From the NCBI GenBank assembly GCA_017469845.1, contig JAFUFP010000029.1, positions 1 through 37,622 of the forward strand: a DNA stretch of 37,622 nucleotides, in the 5' to 3' direction. Under the pieces are notes generated by a model. The model saw only the letters and a list, made by a program, of their open reading frames with translations. It had not been told where the DNA came from and ran no database searches. The translations under genes were made by a program, and so were the position numbers. Every line of letters starts with the position of its first letter. Position 1 is the first letter of the stretch. Positions 6,840 to 15,582 of this stretch are shown here, piece after piece. Source of the DNA: Bacteroidales bacterium. GTDB taxonomy: Bacteria > Bacteroidota > Bacteroidia > Bacteroidales > UBA932.

Positions 6840-9341
6840 CTAGAGGAACTTTCCGGTGACGCTGTCGGGATTGTCCTTCACTTTTTCGGGAGTTCCCGAG
6901 GCGACGATCCTTCCGCCCGCTTCCCCTCCGCCGGGGCCCATGTCGACGATGTAGTCTGCGCTCCGGATGAGGTCAAGATCATGTTCGATGACGATGACCG
7001 TAGCTCCGAGGGAGATAAGGTGGCGGAACACTTCCATGAGGGTCCTTACGTCAAGGGGGTGAAGACCGATTGTAGGTTCGTCAAAGACGAAGACAGTGTC
7101 ACCTTGGCCCCGGCCCATCTCGCTGGCGAGCTTGAGCCTCTGGGCTTCGCCTCCCGAAAGGCTCGGAGTGGCTTCACCGAGGGTGAGGTACCCGAGCCCC
7201 AGATCACGGAGAACCTTCAGCCTTGAACTTACAAGGGGAAGGTCTGAACACTCTTCCATCGCCTTGTCGACGTTCTTGTCCATAAGTTCGGGGAGGGAAC
7301 ATCCTTCCGCTCCGCCCTTTTTCTGCCTCGGTATCCTGAAGGCTTCCCTGGAGTATCTCGACCCTCTGCAGTCGGGGCAGGGGATGTCGACATCCGGAAG
7401 GAACTGGACGTCCAGGCTGATGCTGCCCGTTCCGTCGCAGGTGGGGCAACGGAGGGATCCCGTGTTGTATGAGAAGTCACCGGCCTTGTACCCTCCGTCC
7501 TTTGCCCTAGGGGCCTTGGCGTAGACTTTCCTCAGTTCGTCGTGGACGTTGCTGTAAGTGGCAACAGTGGAGCGGACGTTGATTCCGATGGGGGTGGCGT
7601 CGATGAGCTTGACCTGCCTTATGCCTTCGGCCTCGATTTCCTCCACGTGGGAGGGTAGTGCCTTCCCGGAAATCTTCGCTTCAAGTCCCGGAATTAGGCT
7701 TTCCAGGATCATCGTGGTCTTTCCCGACCCCGAGACTCCGGTAACGACCGTAAGCCTTCCCTTGGGAATCTCCACCTGGAGGGGCTTCACCGTATGTATG
7801 GGACCGGTCTTCATCCTGATCGTGCCGAGTGAGAACATCTCCTCTTCGGGAATGTTCCCTCCTCTGAGGACATATCCTCCGCGGAGGAATTCCGCTATTC
7901 GGGAGGAAGGGGACTCCTCGATTTCACTTATCGTTCCCTGGGCTATGATGTTCCCGCCGTCGGCACCGGCTCCGGGACCGAGTTCGATCATATGGTCCGC
8001 GTGGGCGAGGACCTGCGTATCGTGGTCCACCACTATGACGGAGTTCCCGTCCGATACCAGATCGTCCATCACTCCAAGAAGTCCGACAAGGTTCGATGGG
8101 TGAAGACCGATCGATGGCTCGTCGAGAACGTAGAGGACTCCGGTGGTACGGTTCCTCACGGCCCTGGCGAGCTGCACCCTCTGCCTTTCTCCGGTTGAGA
8201 GGGTAGAAGCTGAGCGGTCGAGTGAAAGGTAGCTGAGGCCCAGGTCGACGAGCCTTCTTGCCGTATCGAAGAAGGATTCGCAGATGCGCTCGGCCATTGG
8301 GCGCATCTCCTCGGGAAGGGAAGAGGGTACACCTTTCACCCATTCGATGAGTTCCCCGAGGGACATTTCACAGGCCTTGTCAAGGGATATCCCCCTAAGG
8401 AGGGGAGCCCTTGCGGCATCGGAAAGCCTCGTCCCGTGGCACTCGGGGCAGATGTCTTCCTTCAAGAACTTCTCCACCCGTTTCATGCCCTTTTCATCCT
8501 TCACTTTCGACAGGGCGTTCTCAACCGTGTAGACGGCGTTGTAGTATGTGAAATCCAGTTCTCCGGCCTGGTTGGTGCTCTTCGACTGGTAGAGTATGTG
8601 CTTTTTCTCGGCCGGTCCGTGGTAGACTATCTCCTTCTCCTTGTCACTGAGTTCCTTGAAGGGGATGTCGGTCCTGACGCCCATCTCCCGGCAGACGTCC
8701 GTCATCAATGACCACATGAGGGAATTCCAGGGAGCGACGGCACCTTCGTCGATCGAGAGACTTTCGTCGGGGACGAGGGTGGAAAGGTCAACCGTACGGA
8801 CCGTGCCGGTTCCCTGGCAGTGGGGGCAGGCTCCGGTCGAGTTGAAGGAAAGGTCCTCCGCTCCGGGGCCATAGAAATGCGCTCCGCATTCGGGGCAGAC
8901 TATCTCCCTTTCGGCGGCCACGTCCATCGACGGTGGAACATGGTGACCGTTCGGGCAGCGGTGGCTTCCGAGCCTGGAAAACATCAGGCGGAGGGAGTTC
9001 AGAAGCTCACTCGAAGTTCCGAAGGTGCTCCTTATCCCGGGGACACCGGGTCTCTGGTGGAGGGCGAGCGAAGCGGGAACGTACCTCACTTCGTCGACCT
9101 GGGCCCTTGAAGCCTGAGTCATCCTTCTCCTTGTGTATGTGGACAGGGACTCAAGGTATCGCCTCGATCCTTCGGCGTACAGGACACCGAGGGAAAGGGA
9201 TGATTTGCCGGAGCCGGAGACTCCGGCTATGCCGACTATCTTTCCCAGGGGGATGTCAACGTCGATATTTTTGAGGTTGTGGGCCTTCGCCCCTCTTACT
9301 TCTATATGGGTGGGGGAGAATCTTGTCTGTTTGCTGTCCAT
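6840..9341 (-). CDS. uvrA: UvrA-family ABC ATPase, short (class II-like) paralogue (833 aa)
   Basis: UvrA binds damaged DNA as an ATP-dependent dimer in nucleotide excision repair. Two ABC modules are present. The first has Walker A GVSGSGKSS at 40-48, signature LSTGERQ at 381-387 and Walker B LDEPSIGLHP at 406-415. The second has GVSGSGKTT and FDEPTIGLHP. Zinc-type CxxC pairs occur around 149-152 and 172-175 and again in the second half (CPTCDGTG, CPDCRG). At 833 residues it is about 100 shorter than housekeeping UvrA, and the segment after the first Walker A that normally carries the UvrB-binding region is reduced. This is the pattern of UvrA2-type proteins, some linked to tolerance of DNA-binding drugs. 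The housekeeping uvrA is presumably elsewhere. Confidence 0.85.
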   Translation of the reverse strand: MDSKQTRFSPTHIEVRGAKAHNLKNIDVDIPLGKIVGIAGVSGSGKSSLSLGVLYAEGSRRYLESLSTYTRRRMTQASRAQVDEVRYVPASLALHQRPGVPGIRSTFGTSSELLNSLRLMFSRLGSHRCPNGHHVPPSMDVAAEREIVCPECGAHFYGPGAEDLSFNSTGACPHCQGTGTVRTVDLSTLVPDESLSIDEGAVAPWNSLMWSLMTDVCREMGVRTDIPFKELSDKEKEIVYHGPAEKKHILYQSKSTNQAGELDFTYYNAVYTVENALSKVKDEKGMKRVEKFLKEDICPECHGTRLSDAARAPLLRGISLDKACEMSLGELIEWVKGVPSSLPEEMRPMAERICESFFDTARRLVDLGLSYLSLDRSASTLSTGERQRVQLARAVRNRTTGVLYVLDEPSIGLHPSNLVGLLGVMDDLVSDGNSVIVVDHDTQVLAHADHMIELGPGAGADGGNIIAQGTISEIEESPSSRIAEFLRGGYVLRGGNIPEEEMFSLGTIRMKTGPIHTVKPLQVEIPKGRLTVVTGVSGSGKTTMILESLIPGLEAKISGKALPSHVEEIEAEGIRQVKLIDATPIGINVRSTVATYSNVHDELRKVYAKAPRAKDGGYKAGDFSYNTGSLRCPTCDGTGSISLDVQFLPDVDIPCPDCRGSRYSREAFRIPRQKKGGAEGCSLPELMDKNVDKAMEECSDLPLVSSRLKVLRDLGLGYLTLGEATPSLSGGEAQRLKLASEMGRGQGDTVFVFDEPTIGLHPLDVRTLMEVFRHLISLGATVIVIEHDLDLIRSADYIVDMGPGGGEAGGRIVASGTPEKVKDNPDSVTGKFL

Positions 9342-9405
9342 CCTTCGCTTTTAGATGTGTTGGATAATCTGGTTGAATCGCGTTAGCCCGCAATCGGGAG
9401 GGAAA

Positions 9406-10101
9406 TCAGAAGTCGAAGCTCGTGAAATATTCCTTGGTCTCCTCCTTGCAGAAATCGAGGGCCCTGTTCACGTAGTCGAGGAAGGGCTTCGCCGTTTTGA
9501 GGATAGCGCACATTTCACCGGCGGGATCCTTGCCGAGAAGGATTTTCTCGTCCGGAATCATATAGAGAAGGAATCTCTTGAGTTTGTAGAACTCCGAATC
9601 CGGCGTTCCGTCCGGGAATCCCTTCGGCACTTTCTTCAGCGCTCCGTAGGTGTCGAACTTGAGTCTGGGGTCGACGCGGGAGAGGATTTCACGGAAGTCA
9701 CCGTCTCCCATCATTATGTCTTCCCTTATAACTTTGAGTTCCTTCGGGGTGGGCATGTACGCTCCTATGGCGAGCATATGGGGATTGGCGGGGGAGCCTA
9801 TCTGGAAGTAATATCCTCCGTAGGTGGATTTCTTGCCGTCACGGCAGATATAGAATCCAAGGTTATCCTTGTACGGGGTCTTGTCCTTTGAAAAGCGAAG
9901 ATCCCTGTATATCCTGTAGACGCAGTCCGATGGCCCCATCGGAGGAATGGAGGAATCGAAGGAACGGATTCCTTTTATCATGTCAGATGCGAGGGCGTCA
10001 ACCTCCGCTTTCGCTTCCCTGTACCAGTCCTTGTGGGCATCGAACCAGGGCTTTTCGTTGTGGGAGTGAAGCTCCCTCATGAATTCTATGGCTGCTTTCA
10101 T
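9406..10101 (-). CDS. DUF2461 / TIGR02453 family protein (231 aa)
   Basis: This is a conserved protein of unknown function. The family signature is visible: FMRELHSHNEKPWFDAHKD near the N-terminus (about residues 7-25), YRIYRDLRFSKDKTPYKDN in the middle (about 62-80), then a GGYYFQI strand. Length matches the family. It has no signal peptide or membrane segment and should be cytoplasmic. It lies 24 bp after the C_GCAxxG_C_C gene and 64 bp before the UvrA-like gene on the same strand, so the three are probably co-transcribed. No function should be inferred beyond that association. Confidence 0.8.
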   Translation of the reverse strand: MKAAIEFMRELHSHNEKPWFDAHKDWYREAKAEVDALASDMIKGIRSFDSSIPPMGPSDCVYRIYRDLRFSKDKTPYKDNLGFYICRDGKKSTYGGYYFQIGSPANPHMLAIGAYMPTPKELKVIREDIMMGDGDFREILSRVDPRLKFDTYGALKKVPKGFPDGTPDSEFYKLKRFLLYMIPDEKILLGKDPAGEMCAILKTAKPFLDYVNRALDFCKEETKEYFTSFDF

Positions 10102-10125
10102 CGTCTGGTGGCGTATGTTGTAGGG

Positions 10126-10530
10126 TTATAGGCGTTTTTTCGCTTCTTCGGGGAGCATCTCTTCCAGGAATTCGCAGGCGTCGGCGACGCAGTCGGGACA
10201 TTCCCTGAGAACCTTGCCTGTGCCCACTCCTTTGAGAAGCCGGCAAACGGTGGCGCCGTTGCGGTTTTGGAAAGAAGTGATGACGCTTTTCATGCAGCGG
10301 ACGGAGACATTCCGGTCCTTATGGACCATTCCCAGCACCATTCCGGCTCCGATGAGGGCTCCGCAGGTGCCTTCCATGTTGCCCATTCCGGCGGCGTAGG
10401 CTCCGGCGATATCCTGGCTCGTCTTTTCGTCCAGCCCCGTAAGGTCCGTATATGTGCAAAGGACGGCCTGGGCGCAATTGTGGGTGAACGTCCTTTTCTT
10501 CTGGGCGGCGATATTCTTTCTTGATTGCAT
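10126..10530 (-). CDS. C_GCAxxG_C_C family redox-type protein (134 aa)
   Basis: The name-giving pattern is present: Cys19 in NCAQAV, then GTCGALIGA (54-62) with Cys56, and later Cys96, Cys111 and Cys114 in CPDCVADA. Members of this small family are thought to bind metal or an Fe-S cluster and are often found beside oxidoreductases, but a defined reaction is lacking. The protein is soluble. It heads a predicted minus-strand operon with the DUF2461 and UvrA-like genes. The gap upstream (10531-10611) contains an imperfect hairpin at 10561-10581 that may end the GH115 transcript, and a TACATTAG sequence that is only a poor -7 box. Confidence 0.75.
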   Translation of the reverse strand: MQSRKNIAAQKKRTFTHNCAQAVLCTYTDLTGLDEKTSQDIAGAYAAGMGNMEGTCGALIGAGMVLGMVHKDRNVSVRCMKSVITSFQNRNGATVCRLLKGVGTGKVLRECPDCVADACEFLEEMLPEEAKKRL

Positions 10531-10611
10531 TGATTGATGTTTTGGGGCGCTAATGTACGAATTATCCCCGTTCGGGACAATATCGGATGGGGACGGAAGG
10601 CGCGGCGGAAG

Positions 10612-13416
10612 CTACAGGATACGGATTTCCTGAAGGACGATTCCGGGATCCAGTAGGGATACCGTTACCGTATGGACGCCGGAAGTGATACCGGTTTCGC
10701 TCAGGGCGTAGCCCCTCAGGACGTTCCATCTCCACTGTGCCGAAAAGTCCTCCGTATGGATCGAAAAGACCTTCGGGGCGTCTCCGTCGATACTTACTGC
10801 GTATCTGGCGTACCTGCCTTCATGGACGTGGAGAGTCGGAAGCGTAAGGATCTGCAGGGTCGATGCCCCTTGAGGAACATCAAGGCTGAACGATACCGCC
10901 GGGGCGGTTTCCGGAGAGTATGACGGAGTGCTGAAGGGAAGGACTGTCACCCCGTCGGAGAATCCGAGTCCGTAGATGGTCCCGATCTTTCCTTCCTTGG
11001 AGTCCCTTTCGGTTTTTCCGGAAGATGCGGGAATGCGGAGCAGAGGCTCTTTCGGAAGGGGAGGATATATGCCGGCGAAGATGTCGTCGATCTTGGCTCC
11101 TTCCTTCAAGTCTTTTATGGCTAAAATGTTCCGTCCCTTTTTGAGGTGGATGGTTCCGACCCGGCTCCACATCGGTCCTACGGAAGTGGCGTGCCAGATA
11201 TTGTTTATGGGAGTTGCAGAGGCTGTGAAACTTTCCCCGCCCAGAACGACCTTGCAGAAGGCGTTGTCTTCGGCCTTTTTCGAGAAGTTCTCTATTGGAG
11301 TGAGGGCATGGATCCAAAGGGGAATGTCTCCTTCCGCTTCGATTTCAATGACGGCTCCTTCACTTAGAGCGTCAGCAACGGAAATGCTTACGGGACGGGG
11401 ACCCCGTGCGGCTTGCTCCAGCATCTCTTCCGTGCAGACCGGGGCGTCCATCCCATCGGAATAATACCAGTGATAGGGCCTCCAATTGAAGAAATGCTCC
11501 CATTTTCCGCCGAGAAGATCATGGTTGTATTTGTCCGTCCATGCGTTGAGGGCGCTGAACATCTGTTTGGTGCGCGAGGCTTCGTCCATGGCCGTGTCCC
11601 CATCTGAAACACTTGCGTGGGCGAGGCTCAGTCTTGACCGGAGCTGGTATTCGTTGAGCATCCATGCTCCCCGGACGGGGTATTCGATGAGCTCGAAATA
11701 AGCCGCCTGAAGGTGCTCAGGAATGCGTCCTCTCAGCGATTCGGCCTTATTCGCGATTTTCTCCCATCGCGAAAGGCGATTCTTCATTTCTTCTTCGGAG
11801 TACTCCAGGAAATATACATGTGAATCTTTCCCGGATGCTTGGAGGCGGTAATACTCTTCCTGGATGGAGGCGATTTCGCCGGAGACATCCTTTCCGAAGG
11901 TCTCCGCCGCCCATTCCCCAATGAAGCCGTGGGCTTTTTCCGGGCTCCATCTGTCCAGATCCCAGGCCAGGCGCATGGCGAAGGTGATTTCCTTTTCGGC
12001 GGGCTTTATGTCCCCGACGTTGAAGATCCAGATTTTCCGGGCTCCGTAGGTGTATGCCTTGGTGAGTTCGGTGGAGATGAAGGCGGGGGAGAGGGGACTC
12101 AGCCATATCCAGCTCGCGGGATCCCCGTGATAGGAAAGGTGGTAATAGATTCCGGCTCCGCCCTTGCGCTTCTGCTCATCGGGATTACTGAGATTCCTCG
12201 TGTAGCCGTGCTTGTCGTCCGACCATAGGAGGGTCACGTCATCGGGAACTTCCAGCCCTGCATGGTAGGCGTCCAGCACCTCTTCGTATGTGCATAGAAC
12301 TTGTGGGATATCTTCGAGGGGACGGTCGATGTTGCGGCTGAGCATGGCCCTCTGCTCGTCTATGGCCTGCTGCATAAGAAGCATCCTGTCACGGGTGGTT
12401 TCAGCACCTTCCATAGGGTAGTCGTGTATGCCCCGGAGTCCGAGGGTGTAGATGTTCTCGTAACCGCCGTTGGTCTTTACCCTCTCTTCCCAGTACTGGA
12501 TCATGCCTTCCCGGTTGGTCAGGAAGTTGAAGTCGCCCCATGTCCCGGCGTTTTTCCATTCGTCCTCGTTGTTTCGGAGCATCTGCTCGCAGTGCGATGA
12601 GCCCATCACGATGGCGTAGCGGTCAGCGAGGCGTGCATTTTCGGGATCGGCGTTGAAGGCTCTGGATCCGTTGTGCATGGCCGGCCACAGGTAGTTGGCG
12701 CGAAGCCTCAGGAGCAGCTCGAACACTTTTTCGTATACCTTCGGACCGACTTGTCCGGACTCCTTGTCGAAGGTTTTCTCCACCCAATTGGCCCATCCTC
12801 CGAAGCGTTCATCGTTGATGAAGATGCCCCTGTACTGGACATCCGGTTCCTTCTGCACGAATCTTCCCGCCTGAATGTAAAGGGCCTTTTTCGGGGTGGG
12901 AGTCACATCCGCCCACCAGTACCAGGGCGATACGCCCGCCTCTTCCGAGAGGGTCGTGAGGCCGAATGCCGCTCCTCTTCTGTCGCTGCCGGCGATGACG
13001 AGAACGGGGTCTTTCCGTCCCGGAATCCTTATGGACTGAATAAGGAAGGATTCCCATTTCCCGAGGAGAGGCTCCGCGTCCACAAGGCCTCTTTCAGTGA
13101 GGCTTCTTATGAGGGCGCTTCCGTCAATGGTTCCGGCGACAACGGCGGGCCCTTTTTCCGGAATGGAGTGAGCGAGAGTGGGGGAGATGCCCGTAAGAAG
13201 GACGATGTCGTCAGAAAGAAGGCGGGCGGCGATTCCAACTACGGGAGCGTCAGTTGAGTCGACGCAGAGCGTGGCGGCCCTCCCTTTCGCGGAAAGGGGG
13301 AAAGCTCCGGCGGAAGACTTCTCCGAGACCTCCGGGAATGAGGTCAGGGAATTGCCTTTCTGGGTACATGAGACGGCGATAATGGCCGAAAGTATGAGCA
13401 GATGGCTGAATTTCAT
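10612..13416 (-). CDS. GH115 alpha-(4-O-methyl)glucuronidase, lipoprotein (934 aa)
   Basis: GH115 enzymes remove 4-O-methyl-glucuronic acid or glucuronic acid from internal positions of long xylan chains. A lipoprotein signal is seen when translation starts at 13416 (MKFSHLLILSAIIAVSC), only 1 bp after the GH26 stop, so this start is preferred to the in-frame one at 13545 that lies inside the GH26 gene. The core shows the family pattern: SPWYWWADVTP, then YRGIFINDERFGGWANWVEK, LRLRANYLWPAMH and VTLLWSDDKHGY. The length fits, with C-terminal beta domains. It is co-transcribed with the GH26 gene. It is clearly a distant paralogue of the second GH115 at 31827-34298, judged by eye. Confidence 0.85.
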   Translation of the reverse strand: MKFSHLLILSAIIAVSCTQKGNSLTSFPEVSEKSSAGAFPLSAKGRAATLCVDSTDAPVVGIAARLLSDDIVLLTGISPTLAHSIPEKGPAVVAGTIDGSALIRSLTERGLVDAEPLLGKWESFLIQSIRIPGRKDPVLVIAGSDRRGAAFGLTTLSEEAGVSPWYWWADVTPTPKKALYIQAGRFVQKEPDVQYRGIFINDERFGGWANWVEKTFDKESGQVGPKVYEKVFELLLRLRANYLWPAMHNGSRAFNADPENARLADRYAIVMGSSHCEQMLRNNEDEWKNAGTWGDFNFLTNREGMIQYWEERVKTNGGYENIYTLGLRGIHDYPMEGAETTRDRMLLMQQAIDEQRAMLSRNIDRPLEDIPQVLCTYEEVLDAYHAGLEVPDDVTLLWSDDKHGYTRNLSNPDEQKRKGGAGIYYHLSYHGDPASWIWLSPLSPAFISTELTKAYTYGARKIWIFNVGDIKPAEKEITFAMRLAWDLDRWSPEKAHGFIGEWAAETFGKDVSGEIASIQEEYYRLQASGKDSHVYFLEYSEEEMKNRLSRWEKIANKAESLRGRIPEHLQAAYFELIEYPVRGAWMLNEYQLRSRLSLAHASVSDGDTAMDEASRTKQMFSALNAWTDKYNHDLLGGKWEHFFNWRPYHWYYSDGMDAPVCTEEMLEQAARGPRPVSISVADALSEGAVIEIEAEGDIPLWIHALTPIENFSKKAEDNAFCKVVLGGESFTASATPINNIWHATSVGPMWSRVGTIHLKKGRNILAIKDLKEGAKIDDIFAGIYPPLPKEPLLRIPASSGKTERDSKEGKIGTIYGLGFSDGVTVLPFSTPSYSPETAPAVSFSLDVPQGASTLQILTLPTLHVHEGRYARYAVSIDGDAPKVFSIHTEDFSAQWRWNVLRGYALSETGITSGVHTVTVSLLDPGIVLQEIRIL

Positions 13417-13417
13417 A

Positions 13418-14554
13418 CTATTCGTAGATGGATTTGAGGTCGCTGACCATGAGGGTACTTTCTTCGTCGCAGAAAGAGACGAAATCCCTTTCTGAAGGAT
13501 GACCGGGATAGGGGGCGTAGAAATGACCCTCATTGTCGTGGGCATTGCGCCACACCATTACGTAACTTACCGGGTAATCGGCAAGGGCGGGAAGGAGAGT
13601 CCCGGTCCACCAGTGAGGAGTTCTGATTCCCTCATAACCGGTTTCGGTTACAGCTGCCGCCTTTCCGTGCTCCGCTGCCAGGGCGCACAGCATTGGGAGG
13701 TTGCCCGCAGCCTTCCCGATATAGTGGGCGCAGGCCCCGGCTTCACTCTCGGACGTGGAGCAGTAAAAATCCATCCCGAGGATGTCTATGTATCCGTCTC
13801 CGGGATACCGCTCCATGAATTTTACGGGATCTCCGCCGGCTTCAAGTCCGGTGGAGTAGGCGAAAAGGGCGTTGGCGACGCCTTTTTCCCTGAGGCGTTC
13901 AACGGTCAGCCGCCAAAGGGATATGAAATCCTCTGTCGTGCAGTTTGCCTGCCCCCACCAGAACCATGATCCGGTATGCTCATGGAAGGGACGGAATATT
14001 ACAGGTACAGCGACGCCTTTGTCCGTTTTGAGCGAAAGAAGGAAATCAGCCACGACATCTATCCAGGAGAGGAACTTCTCATGCACGGGACCTTCTTCGA
14101 GAATGCCCCCGACAGTTCTGGATTCCATAGCCCTGAGGGAATCGCTGACCCAGGCTGTTCCGCCGGAAAGGGGGTTGTTGCAGTGCCATGAAAGAGTGAC
14201 GGCGCCGCCCCTTTCGAACTGGCGGATGATTTCCTCTCTCATGCGGCTGAAAGGAACACCGTCAAGGTTTTTCGCCTTGCCGGTCTCGATGTCGCCGAGG
14301 TCGAATCCCAGAAGGGCGGGGTAGTCTCCGCAGACGCTTTGAATGTCGCTCCTGCCGCTGTCTCCCTCCCAACCGACTCCGTAGACGGTGTCGTCCTGGT
14401 GGCCGAAGAGGAACTGCCCCTTTGATGCGGACGACTTGAGGAACGAGAGAAGATTTTCGGTACGGACAGTCCTGCCCGATTCCGCGATGGGATCCGCACC
14501 GGTGCATGATGCGGACAAAAGGATGGTGGCTATCAGAATCAGTGTTTGTTTCAT
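13418..14554 (-). CDS. GH26 endo-beta-mannanase-like lipoprotein (378 aa)
   Basis: GH26 enzymes are mainly endo-beta-1,4-mannanases with a retaining mechanism. A lipoprotein signal ends at Cys17 (ILLSASC). The GHQDD motif near residue 51 and WHCNNP near 123 are family hallmarks. The acid/base Glu192 lies in RPFHEHTGSWFWWG and the nucleophile Glu304 in VTETGYEG. Length is that of a bare catalytic domain, without a carbohydrate-binding module. It is first in an operon with GH115, an unusual pairing for a mannanase. A few GH26 members act on xylan or mixed-linkage glucan, so mannan as substrate is likely but not proven. Confidence 0.85.
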   Translation of the reverse strand: MKQTLILIATILLSASCTGADPIAESGRTVRTENLLSFLKSSASKGQFLFGHQDDTVYGVGWEGDSGRSDIQSVCGDYPALLGFDLGDIETGKAKNLDGVPFSRMREEIIRQFERGGAVTLSWHCNNPLSGGTAWVSDSLRAMESRTVGGILEEGPVHEKFLSWIDVVADFLLSLKTDKGVAVPVIFRPFHEHTGSWFWWGQANCTTEDFISLWRLTVERLREKGVANALFAYSTGLEAGGDPVKFMERYPGDGYIDILGMDFYCSTSESEAGACAHYIGKAAGNLPMLCALAAEHGKAAAVTETGYEGIRTPHWWTGTLLPALADYPVSYVMVWRNAHDNEGHFYAPYPGHPSERDFVSFCDEESTLMVSDLKSIYE

Positions 14555-14579
14555 GGTGATGAATGGGAAAGAATCTTCC

Positions 14580-14610
14580 CAAAGTTACTGCTTTAATGGG
14601 CAAGAAAAAA
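14580..14610 (-). promoter_or_regulatory. Promoter of the GH26-GH115 operon
   Basis: On the minus strand the -7 box is TAACTTTG (14580-14587), a perfect TAnnTTTG match 26 bp before the GH26 start. A T-rich tract (TTTT) lies 19 bp upstream in the -33 position. The 13 bases from the -7 box upstream are identical to those at the acetylesterase operon promoter near 28644. Confidence 0.55.
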
Positions 14611-14652
14611 GATATTTGCGTATATTTCGGGAACACAATATCTCAGCATCTC

Positions 14653-15486
14653 ATGAAAGAAAAGAAAGTTGTTCTCATAACGGGAGGAAGCAGCGGAATC
14701 GGATACGAAGCCGCAGTCCTTCTCGCTTCCCGCGGGCATAAGGTTTATGCGGCGGCAAGACGGCTCGACAGGATGGAGTCCTTGAAACAGTACGGCATCG
14801 TCCCCGTTTCTTTGGATGTCACGGACCCTTCATCCATAAAGGATTGCGTCAAGACGGTCCTGGAGCGGGAAGGTAAGATCGACGTTCTTGTCAACAACGC
14901 CGGATTCGGATACTTCGGACCCGTTGAGACGGTTTCAATGGAAGAAGCCAGACGGCAACTTGAGGTCAACGTCTTCGGCCTCGCGCAGATGTGCCGGGAA
15001 GTGCTTCCTTCAATGAGGGCAAGGGGAAGCGGGAGAATCGTGAACATTTCTTCAGTGGCAGGAAAGACCGTCCTTCTGTACGGAGGGTGGTATCATGTGT
15101 CGAAATATTCTGTGGAAGCCTTCAGTGACGCTCTTCGAATGGAGATGAAACCTTTCGGAGTGGATGTCGTCATGATAGAGCCGGGAGCCATAGCGACTCC
15201 CTGGGGCATCATAGCCGCCGACCATCTTGAGGAGTCAGCCAGGGGTACAGCCTACGAGGAAAGCGCCTTCCGTGAGGCCTCCATTTTCAGAAAGGCCTAT
15301 GGGGGAAACATGCTTTCATCGCCGTCTGTCATAGCGAAAGCCATCGTCCGGGCGTCAGAGTCGTCTTGCCCCAAGGCCAGGTACCGTAGGGGAATGGGAT
15401 CAGGCATGATGCTCTTTTTGCATTGGCTTTTGCCTGCCAAGTGGTGGGATGCCCTGGTGAGGAGAGTGTGCAGGATTGACTTGTGA
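14653..15486 (+). CDS. Short-chain dehydrogenase/reductase (277 aa)
   Basis: This is a classical SDR: NAD(P)-binding TGGSSGIG at 10-17, NNAG at 81-84, catalytic Ser133/134, Tyr147 and Lys151 (YHVSK). An arginine pair after strand 2 (AAARRLDR) suggests NADP(H) preference. The ATG at 14653 puts the Rossmann fold directly at the N-terminus; an in-frame ATG at 14563 would add 30 residues unlike the family and lies beside the divergent GH26 promoter. The last 40 residues are basic and hydrophobic and may touch the membrane. Substrate is unknown. It is transcribed away from the GH26 operon. Confidence 0.85.
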   Translation: MKEKKVVLITGGSSGIGYEAAVLLASRGHKVYAAARRLDRMESLKQYGIVPVSLDVTDPSSIKDCVKTVLEREGKIDVLVNNAGFGYFGPVETVSMEEARRQLEVNVFGLAQMCREVLPSMRARGSGRIVNISSVAGKTVLLYGGWYHVSKYSVEAFSDALRMEMKPFGVDVVMIEPGAIATPWGIIAADHLEESARGTAYEESAFREASIFRKAYGGNMLSSPSVIAKAIVRASESSCPKARYRRGMGSGMMLFLHWLLPAKWWDALVRRVCRIDL

Positions 15487-15504
15487 AAAGAGGCGTGCGG
15501 GAAA

Positions 15505-15546
15505 TAATTCGCAAATTGTGCGAATTAATTTTGTTTTTTGTTCGCA
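15505..15546 (+). promoter_or_regulatory. Putative operator with three TTCGCA/TGCGAA half-sites upstream of fic
   Basis: Arms TAATTCGCA (15505-15513) and TGCGAATTA (15519-15527) form a perfect 9-bp inverted repeat with a 5-nt spacer, just upstream of the -33 box. A third TTCGCA half-site at 15541-15546 lies between the -33 and -7 boxes. A repressor binding both would block the promoter (inference). Confidence 0.5.
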
Positions 15547-15560
15547 AGAGATTACTTTTG
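15530..15560 (+). promoter_or_regulatory. Promoter of the Fic gene
   Basis: TTTG at 15530-15533 and TACTTTTG at 15553-15560 match the Bacteroidota -33/-7 consensus perfectly with a 19-bp spacer. The predicted transcript start is about 15 bp before the ATG at 15583. Confidence 0.7.
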
Positions 15561-15582
15561 TTGTTGATCAGCTGCTTAAGAT

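Noticed and set aside
12673..13257. Plus-strand ORF of 194 codons
   Set aside because: Antisense to the GH115 gene; no domain and no promoter.
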